A stretch of 11,462 nucleotides of DNA from CAYYJM01 sp964471755 (GTDB taxonomy: Bacteria; Planctomycetota; Planctomycetia; Gemmatales; Gemmataceae), in assembly GCA_964471755.1 (NCBI GenBank), contig CAYYJM010000211.1:1-11462 (forward strand), read 5' to 3'. Below are positions 6,449-11,462 of the stretch, piece by piece; the stretch's first letter is position 1; every line of letters begins with the position of its first letter. A program made the translations under genes and the position numbers. The notes under the pieces were generated by a model, which ran no database searches, was not told the DNA's origin, and worked only from the letters and a program-made list of their open reading frames with translations.

Positions 6449-6484
6449 AGACTCCCGAAAGCGGAGTCTGGCGATACAGTATCG
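6449..6484. promoter_or_regulatory. Two inverted repeats in the divergent intergenic region
   Basis: The 151-nt gap between the divergent starts (6398 minus, 6550 plus) holds AGACTCC/GGAGTCT, a 7-bp stem with a 7-nt loop (6449-6455 and 6463-6469). Three bases on is a 13-bp palindrome with one central unpaired base, CGATACAGTATCG (6472-6484). The palindrome contains a -10-like TACAGT on the plus strand and TACTGT on the minus strand. It could be an operator for a dimeric regulator serving both genes. No convincing -35 was found on either side. Confidence 0.4.
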
Positions 6485-6549
6485 GGAAGCCGCTCGGGAT
6501 GCAACCGCCGGGCGCAGCGTTCCGACCCCGAACCCAGCGAGACTCGGCC

Positions 6550-8127
6550 ATGCCGCCGTCCACTCCGCCATTCGACTGGCTCCTGACCAACGGCCACATT
6601 TACGACGGCACCGGCAACCCGTGGTTCGCCGGCGATCTTGGCCTGCGCGGCGATCGTATCGTCGTCGTCGGCCGACTCGATGGTGCCGAGGCGAAGAACC
6701 GCCTCGATCTTGGCGGCCTAGCCGTCTCGCCCGGCTTCATCGACACGCACGTTCACGGCGACCTGCCGCTCCTGCTCGATCCGCTCCACGAACCGGCCAT
6801 CCGCCAGGGCGTCACGACGTACATCGTCGGCCAGGATGGCGTCGCGATGGCTCCGTGCGACGAGGCGATCCTGCGCTACATGTGCCGCTACACCGCCGGC
6901 TTCAGTGCCGGTGCCATCTGGCTGTCACAACCCGATCGGCCGCGCTGGTCGAGCATCGGCGAGTATCTCAGCGTCCTCGACGGGGCCAGTGCCGTCAACG
7001 CGGCGGTCCTCATTCCAAACGGCAACCTGCGTCTGGCGGTCATGGGCCTGGAGACGCGACCGCCGACGCCGGACGAGTTGCGCCGCATGCAGGACATGGT
7101 TGAGCAGGGCATGGACGAGGGAGCCGTCGGCCTCTCGACGGGGCTGGATTACATCCCCAGCCGGTACGCCACGACCGAGGAGTTGGTCGAGCTGTGCAAG
7201 CCGATGGCGAAGCACGCCGGCGTTTACGTCACGCACATGCGCGGTTACACGTCCGAGAACGTGCTGCCGGCGATGGACGAGGTCTTCCGTATCAACCGCG
7301 AGGCGGGCGTGCCGGGGCACATCTCGCATTTCAACAGTCGGGCCGAGATCGTCCTGCCGGCCCTGGAACGGGCGAATCTCGACGTCACCTTCGATCTGTA
7401 CTGCTATCTGGCTGGCAGCACGATCCTGGGCATGGTCGCTCTGCCGCCGGAAGTGCAGGAAGGTGGCCTCGACGCAACGCTCACTCGCCTGGCCGACCCG
7501 GCCACGCGGAAGGCGCTGGAGCCGGCGTTCGCGTCTCCGCGCTTCCCGCTGGGGACGATCCGTCTGGGGTACGTCGCGGCCGAGGAGTACCGTCATTTCG
7601 AGGGCAAGACGCTGGCCGAGGCGGCTGGCAGCGACGATCCACAGGCACTCGGTGACCTGGTGGTGACACTGCTGCGAGCGAGCGAGATGGCCGTCGGTTG
7701 CGTCGTACCGCACAAGGCCCGGAACGAGGAAGACGTGCGGGATCTCATCCGTTCGCCAGCGATGATGGGCGGCAGCGATGGCATCTTCACGGGCCGCTAT
7801 CCGCATCCGCGCGGCTGTGGCTGTTTCGCCCGCTATCTGGGTTACCACGTTCGCGAGGCGAAGACCTGGCCGCTGGAGACGGCGGTGATGCGTCTGACAT
7901 CGCACGCCGCCCGGCGGTATCAGTTGACCGATCGCGGCCTTCTGCGGAGCGGCATGGCCGCTGACGTGGTCGTCTTCGACCCGGCGACGATCGCCGACCG
8001 ATCGACCTATGCCGATGGCCAGCAGCTGGCCGTGGGTGTGCATCACGTCTGGGTGAACGGTGAGCCGGTGCTGCTGAACGGCGAGCGGACGCCGGCGCGA
8101 CCTGGGCGAGGGTTGCGGCGCGGGTGA
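6550..8127 (+). CDS. D-aminoacylase-family metallo-amidohydrolase
   Basis: This 525-residue protein belongs to the N-acyl-D-amino-acid deacylase branch of the amidohydrolase superfamily, which hydrolyses N-acyl-D-amino acids or related D-amino-acid derivatives with one or two zinc ions. Seen in order: a small N-terminal beta domain ('NGHIYDGTG', 'RIVVVG'), 'PGFIDTHVHGD' with metal ligands H67 and H69, 'GVTTYIVGQDG' with D96, 'YVTHMRGY' with H229, 'GHISHF' with H257/H260, 'GGSDG' with D410, and the C-terminal beta-sandwich return 'GMAADVVVFDP'. The position that is a zinc-ligand Cys in the well-studied Alcaligenes enzyme is Asp here; I recall the GQDG form from other bacterial homologues, so activity is likely kept. 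The ATG at 6550 fits the family N terminus. In-frame ATGs at 6445 and 6499 are possible but would add an unusual extension. No signal peptide is seen. The true substrate is unknown. Confidence 0.88.
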   Translation: MPPSTPPFDWLLTNGHIYDGTGNPWFAGDLGLRGDRIVVVGRLDGAEAKNRLDLGGLAVSPGFIDTHVHGDLPLLLDPLHEPAIRQGVTTYIVGQDGVAMAPCDEAILRYMCRYTAGFSAGAIWLSQPDRPRWSSIGEYLSVLDGASAVNAAVLIPNGNLRLAVMGLETRPPTPDELRRMQDMVEQGMDEGAVGLSTGLDYIPSRYATTEELVELCKPMAKHAGVYVTHMRGYTSENVLPAMDEVFRINREAGVPGHISHFNSRAEIVLPALERANLDVTFDLYCYLAGSTILGMVALPPEVQEGGLDATLTRLADPATRKALEPAFASPRFPLGTIRLGYVAAEEYRHFEGKTLAEAAGSDDPQALGDLVVTLLRASEMAVGCVVPHKARNEEDVRDLIRSPAMMGGSDGIFTGRYPHPRGCGCFARYLGYHVREAKTWPLETAVMRLTSHAARRYQLTDRGLLRSGMAADVVVFDPATIADRSTYADGQQLAVGVHHVWVNGEPVLLNGERTPARPGRGLRRG

Positions 8128-8140
8128 AGCCAGAATTGTC

Positions 8141-8175
8141 GCTACGATTTGGGGCTCAAGCCCAGATCGCGTAGC
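8141..8175. terminator. Hairpin at the shared 3' end of two convergent genes
   Basis: GCTACGAT (8141-8148) pairs with ATCG-CG-TAGC (8166-8175) apart from a 2-nt bulge. Inside it GGGCT (8152-8156) pairs with AGCCC (8159-8163). The structure spans the gap between the amidohydrolase stop (8127) and the last codons and stop (8156-8158) of the giant minus-strand gene. It could stop transcription from both sides. There is no T-run, so the mechanism is uncertain. Confidence 0.5.
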
Positions 8176-11170
8176 CACAAACGCCCACGACGCTCCCCTG
8201 GTCGGTGAGCGCGACGGCGAGCAGCGGACAGACCACACCGCTCTCATCGTCGTCGGCGTTGCCGATCTGGATGGAAGCGTGGCCGTGCATTCCCGGCTGC
8301 TCCTTGAACCAGCGGAGGAACGGCCCCGCGACCGCCGTGTCGCACTGCATCTCCTCTATCGGCCGGAGGTAGACCCGGTTCCGCGGACAGATCGTGCCGC
8401 CGAACAGCCGCTCGCGCACGTACTCCTCGGTGAATTCTCGCGGCACCTCGTCGCCGATGTTCGCCACCACGAAGAAGGCCCGGTACGGCCCACCCTGGTC
8501 GTGGTCCGGGGCATAGCCGCGCAGCCACTCCGCCGCCTCCTTGGCCAGCCGCTGGCAGCGTTTCAGCTCGGCCGGGTCGTGCCGGTGCGTGACCTCCCGA
8601 TCCGGCTGGGCGACCTGACCACAGGCATAGCGCACGGCCCGATGGGAGATGCCGTTGTGCGGCCAGTCGTTGCCGGCCTCGTCCAGGCCGTACGTCTCCA
8701 TCGCCTCCAACAACGGCCGGAGGAACTTGTCGGCCGACTCGCAGTCGGTCACTGGCCCAACCTTCGAGCCGGCCTTCTTCTTCGGCTTCGGCACGGGCGT
8801 CTCCGACGGCTGTGCCTGCTCCGCCTCTCGGACCAGATCCTCGTCGCTCCGCCCCGTCACCGCGACGACGATGTCCCACCCGGCGCGGGCCGCCTCGGTG
8901 TAGAAGACACGCACCGCCTCGAACGTCGCCCATGTGGCCTGCCAGTCCGCCTCGCTGCGCTGGTTGGCGTAGTCGGTCGCCCGCAGGTCGTGGTAGCGCT
9001 GGCGGAGCCAGATCGGATCGAGACCCGTCAGCCAGTCGGCTCGGGCCTGCACCTCCTCAGCTGGCAGGCGGTAGTGCCGGTCGCCGGTCGCGTCCATCTC
9101 ACCGAAGCTGTTCCAGGCGAAGAAGGGCTGCCGGGTTTCGGAATCCACGTTCGGCGAAAAGCGACCGCCGGACAGACAGCGCTGGACAGTCGCCCACGAC
9201 GGGGTCAGGACCAGTTCGCGCCGCGCCACCAGCGCCCGGAATCGGGCTCGCCACCGCGGCCCACGGTTCCGCGTACGCATCGGTCGGACATCCGCCCTGG
9301 TTGCCTCGGCCCAGGCGTCCAGTTCGGCTGGCTCGAACGCCCGCAGGCTCGCTCGGGCAACGATGCGGCCATCGCCGTCACGCCAGTTCCCGTCCGATTC
9401 CCGCTCCGCCTTCGCCAGTTCCTGGGCGATCCGCTCGGGCGTGTAGGCATGGGTGATGCCGTACGCCCGGCCGGTCGTCGCCGACCCGGTCAGGCTGCCG
9501 GCCGCCGTCCGGGCGACGATCAGACGAACCGCATCGACCCCCTCGATCGCCCCATCGACCGAGACGTACCATGCCCCACGCAGGTCGGGTTGATCGGCCA
9601 ACCAGCTCGTCAGTTCGGTCCATCCTTCGTCGTGCTGGGCGACCTGTTGCCGACGGTGACCATGAAAGGACACCTCATCTTCGACGTCGCGCACGTCGCA
9701 CGTCTCGATCGGCTGGATACGCACCAGCGCCCACGGGTGCAGGGTGCCGCGGAAGGCCGCACGCACGGCCGCCTCATCCAGGTCCTCGCCGACTGGGTCG
9801 GCCCGGTTGACCGGCAGGCAGAACGACTCGAACGGCTCGGTCAGATCCATGTCGCGGATCGGGAGTCGGGCCAATCGGGCGGTCACCTCGGCCGCGATCC
9901 GGTGACAGCGCTCCAGTTCGGTCGGATCGTAGTCGTGGACGACGGCGTCTCCCTCCCGGGCGATCCGCCCACTGGCGAAGGCAACCGCTCTCTGGGAGAG
10001 AAGATTGAACGGCCAGTCGTTGTCCAGGGCGTTCGGCGCGACGCCGTGCGAGTCCATGCACTTGCGCAGGACGCCGAGCCGCTCCGGTGCGAGCCGGGCC
10101 GCCTCGTTCGCCGTCGGCACCGAATACGAGACGGCCCCGACAGCCGGCAGTGGCTCGCTCGCCACGGCCGGGATACGCCGCCGGTGAACGACTCGGTCAC
10201 CGGCTTCGGCCGCTCGGGTGATGAAGCCGTGGAGCTGCTCCAGGGCGTCCCACGCCGCGGCGAAGTCGGCGTCCCCCAGACGGCTGGCGTACTCCGTGTC
10301 TGCGAGGGCGTTGTAGCGGTCCCGGAGGCCAGACACGTTGATCGCGGCGAGGGCGGTCGCCTGGGCCGACAGGGCGTCCTCATCACTGAGGCCGATGCCG
10401 TACCAGGAAGTGGCTGGCGTCGCGGGCGGATCGGCCACCTCATCGAGCAGGTTCTCGTGGCCGGCGATCGCCTCCCACTCGGACGAGTCACCGGCGCTCC
10501 AGACGTCGGGCTGGCCCTCCTTGAGCGTCAGGTAGAGCGAGTACCACCCTGGCCCGACCAGGAGCAGATTCTCGCGGTATGGCACGACGCCGGCCACCTC
10601 CCAGGCGATCCCGGACGTGATGGCATCCGCCTCGCTCGCGCCGATGCGACGCAGTTCACAGGCCGAGTCGCGTCCCTCGGGCACGGCCCCCATCGGTCCG
10701 AGCGGGTCGGGTGGGCAGCGGTCGGCCGGGACGACCGTGGCAAACGTCGGGTAGCCCTCCGCGCCGACAGAGCCGACGATGAGCCGATCCGGCAGGGCGA
10801 TCAGTGAGACGGGTCCGGCCGCCCCGTTCGCCACCGGCTCACGCTCGCCCAGGCCGCTCACGGCTGGGTAGTCGGGATACGGGAAAGTCACCTCGATCCG
10901 GGCCAGGTAGATCGTGTCGGAGCCGCTTGCCTTCCAGGCCAGGTAGGCCTGATCGTCGAGGGTCGCCAGGGCGGGTGGGCCGTCGCTCCCCTGGCCGGAG
11001 TCGAATGGCTCCGATGACATCACTTCCCCCGGCGCGAGGGGATGAACCGCTGCCAGGCGGAGCCGCCCCCCTTCACCGCACCAGGCCAGGATGGTCGTTG
11101 CGCCGACCTGGGTCATGACAGAGACGCGACCTTCGGATTGATACAGGATGCTCGTGAAGAGGATAGGCAC
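8156..11170 (-). CDS. Large protein with duplicated DUF1877-like unit and N-terminal propeller-like segment
   Basis: This 1004-residue protein has no function I can assign. Residues 1-225 look like part of a sialidase/BNR-type beta-propeller ('GPPALATLDDQAYLAWKASG', 'TIYLARIEV'). Two copies of one unit follow, at about 258-571 and 699-1004. Each has a DUF1877/YfbM-like helical part ('LRDRYNALADTEYA' against 'LRQRYHDLRATDYA'), then a helical block ('NDWPFNLLSQRAV' against 'NDWPHNGISHRAV'; 'HDYDPTELERCHR' against 'HRHDPAELKRCQR'), then an alpha/beta end ('FRGTLHPWALVRIQPIE' against 'FGGTICPRNRVYLRPIE'). Between them lies a 127-residue Arg-rich stretch, and a Lys-rich 'PKPKKKAG' linker breaks copy two. 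There is no signal peptide or membrane helix, so it is probably cytoplasmic. The start is GTG at 11168-11170 with GAGGG 6 nt upstream; an in-frame ATG at 11116 is the alternative. It is divergent from argG and convergent to the amidohydrolase, so probably monocistronic. Confidence 0.82.
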   Translation of the reverse strand: MPILFTSILYQSEGRVSVMTQVGATTILAWCGEGGRLRLAAVHPLAPGEVMSSEPFDSGQGSDGPPALATLDDQAYLAWKASGSDTIYLARIEVTFPYPDYPAVSGLGEREPVANGAAGPVSLIALPDRLIVGSVGAEGYPTFATVVPADRCPPDPLGPMGAVPEGRDSACELRRIGASEADAITSGIAWEVAGVVPYRENLLLVGPGWYSLYLTLKEGQPDVWSAGDSSEWEAIAGHENLLDEVADPPATPATSWYGIGLSDEDALSAQATALAAINVSGLRDRYNALADTEYASRLGDADFAAAWDALEQLHGFITRAAEAGDRVVHRRRIPAVASEPLPAVGAVSYSVPTANEAARLAPERLGVLRKCMDSHGVAPNALDNDWPFNLLSQRAVAFASGRIAREGDAVVHDYDPTELERCHRIAAEVTARLARLPIRDMDLTEPFESFCLPVNRADPVGEDLDEAAVRAAFRGTLHPWALVRIQPIETCDVRDVEDEVSFHGHRRQQVAQHDEGWTELTSWLADQPDLRGAWYVSVDGAIEGVDAVRLIVARTAAGSLTGSATTGRAYGITHAYTPERIAQELAKAERESDGNWRDGDGRIVARASLRAFEPAELDAWAEATRADVRPMRTRNRGPRWRARFRALVARRELVLTPSWATVQRCLSGGRFSPNVDSETRQPFFAWNSFGEMDATGDRHYRLPAEEVQARADWLTGLDPIWLRQRYHDLRATDYANQRSEADWQATWATFEAVRVFYTEAARAGWDIVVAVTGRSDEDLVREAEQAQPSETPVPKPKKKAGSKVGPVTDCESADKFLRPLLEAMETYGLDEAGNDWPHNGISHRAVRYACGQVAQPDREVTHRHDPAELKRCQRLAKEAAEWLRGYAPDHDQGGPYRAFFVVANIGDEVPREFTEEYVRERLFGGTICPRNRVYLRPIEEMQCDTAVAGPFLRWFKEQPGMHGHASIQIGNADDDESGVVCPLLAVALTDQGSVVGVCGYAIWA
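8159..9076 (-). repeat. Protein-level repeat unit B (residues 699-1004) of the giant protein
   Basis: This is the second copy of the internal unit. It aligns along its length with unit A and keeps the paired signatures 'NDWP', 'RAV', 'DPAELKRC' and 'RPIE'. It carries an insertion with a Lys/Pro-rich linker (about 785-805) in a place where unit A has a different spacer. DNA identity is low, so the duplication is old. Confidence 0.75.
9458..10399 (-). repeat. Protein-level repeat unit A (residues 258-571) of the giant protein
   Basis: This is the first copy of the internal unit. It runs from 'GIGLSDEDALSAQ' to 'TTGRAYGI', whose last residues match the 'VCGYAI' end of unit B. Shared motifs include 'NDWPFNLLSQRAV', 'DPTELERC' and 'RIQPIE'. 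Confidence 0.75.
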
Positions 11171-11176
11171 GGCAGA

Positions 11177-11181
11177 CCCTC
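11177..11181 (-). promoter_or_regulatory. Ribosome binding site supporting the GTG start at 11170
   Basis: GAGGG on the minus strand lies 6 nt upstream of the GTG at 11168-11170. A nearby ATG at 11181-11183 is out of frame. The site favours the GTG over the later in-frame ATG at 11116. Confidence 0.5.
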
Positions 11182-11253
11182 ATGATGGGGGACGTTTCCA
11201 CGCAAGAGCATACCGGATCACCCGCATCGCGCCCAGCGCAGCAGGCACGCCCC

Positions 11254-11282
11254 TTGCTGATTCCGGTCGGCGAACGGATAAT
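11254..11282 (+). promoter_or_regulatory. sigma70-like promoter for argG
   Basis: TTGCTG (11254-11259) and GATAAT (11277-11282) are separated by 17 bp. The -10 matches five of six consensus bases, and the -35 keeps the TTG core. The start site would be near 11289, leaving a leader of about 34 nt that includes a GAGG ribosome site (11311-11314), 8 nt before the argG ATG. No ARG-box-like palindrome is evident. Confidence 0.6.
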
Positions 11283-11322
11283 GCCCCGGTAGGTCCCGCC
11301 GTCGTGTCACGAGGCCGCGTTG

Positions 11323-11462
11323 ATGAGCAAGATCCTCCAGTCCCTGCCGATCGGTGAGCAGGTCGGCATCGCGTTTTCCGGCGGCCTGGAAACCAGTGCC
11401 GCCATCTACTGGATGCGGCAGAAAGGGGCCATCCCGTTCTGCTACACCGCGAACCTCGGCCA
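11323..11462 (+). CDS. argG: Argininosuccinate synthase, N-terminal 46 residues
   Basis: The window ends 46 codons into this gene. The protein ligates citrulline and aspartate, using ATP, in the penultimate step of arginine synthesis. The start 'MSKILQSLPIGEQVGIAFSG' followed by 'WMRQKGAIPFCYTANLG' follows the E. coli-type (longer) ArgG closely. The P-loop-like PP motif reads SGGLETS (19-25), where the usual sequence is SGGLDTS, so the Asp is Glu (GAA at 11389-11391). The ATG has GAGG 8 nt upstream and a good promoter before it. It is divergent from the giant minus-strand gene, 152 nt away. Confidence 0.93.
   Translation, partial: MSKILQSLPIGEQVGIAFSGGLETSAAIYWMRQKGAIPFCYTANLG

Noticed and set aside
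6399..6599. N-terminal extension of the NPCBM chimera to 6599
   Set aside because: It would overlap the amidohydrolase start, has no domain, and lacks a ribosome site as good as the GAGGAG before the GTG at 6398.
6925..8247. A 440-codon minus-strand frame antisense to the amidohydrolase
   Set aside because: No motif is visible, and it overlaps the catalytic region of a well-recognised enzyme on the other strand.
8279..10807. An 842-codon open frame on the plus strand, antisense to the giant gene
   Set aside because: Its product is Arg-, Pro- and Val-rich with no recognisable domain. It exists because GC-rich codon use of the minus-strand gene leaves few stops in the opposite frame. The minus-strand frame has clear repeats and known motifs.
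8156..11170. Reading the giant protein and its neighbours as a defence or polymorphic-toxin system
   Set aside because: There is no nuclease, ATPase, secretion tag or effector next to it. The neighbours are argG and an amidohydrolase, both ordinary metabolic genes. Only the domain duplication is supported.

Overview
The window is GC-rich bacterial chromosome. Its gene content points to the phylum Planctomycetota, possibly a Gemmata-like lineage. The clues are a membrane cytochrome-type protein with a planctomycete-style composition, a zinc-ribbon/transmembrane/NPCBM chimera, a TolB-type propeller protein and very large proteins of unknown function. This placement is inferred from protein style, because there is no rRNA gene here to anchor it.

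Layout from left to right. Positions 1-264 hold the 3' end of a PD40/TolB-like beta-propeller gene (+). Next comes a gene-free spacer carrying a large imperfect inverted repeat (266-427). A compact plus-strand operon follows (501-2039): a J-domain co-chaperone without a zinc finger, rnpA (protein part of RNase P) and yidD (membrane insertion factor), joined by a 4-nt gap and a 4-nt overlap. Convergent to it is a minus-strand pair (2060-4248): an NrnA-like DHH/DHHA1 phosphoesterase, then a multi-pass membrane protein with a CxxCH haem-attachment motif. A VapBC-type toxin-antitoxin pair (4411-5134, +) diverges from nrnA. Its promoter is placed so that the antitoxin mRNA would be almost leaderless.

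A minus-strand gene (5160-6398, GTG start) encodes a zinc-ribbon, three-helix, NPCBM chimera. Divergent from it is a D-aminoacylase-family amidohydrolase (6550-8127, +), with a 13-bp palindrome between the two. Convergent to the amidohydrolase is the largest gene (8156-11170, -). It encodes a 1004-residue protein with an N-terminal propeller-like segment and two tandem copies of a roughly 310-residue unit, each containing a stretch that resembles DUF1877/YfbM. At the right edge the first 46 codons of argG (+) begin behind a good sigma70-like promoter.

The conserved genes cover RNA processing and membrane biogenesis (rnpA, yidD), protein folding, nanoRNA/pAp turnover and arginine synthesis. 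They are interleaved with poorly known lineage-specific proteins and one toxin-antitoxin module. I saw no phage, transposase, CRISPR array, tRNA or rRNA. The least described item is the duplicated giant protein. No defence or secretion system can be assembled from its neighbours.
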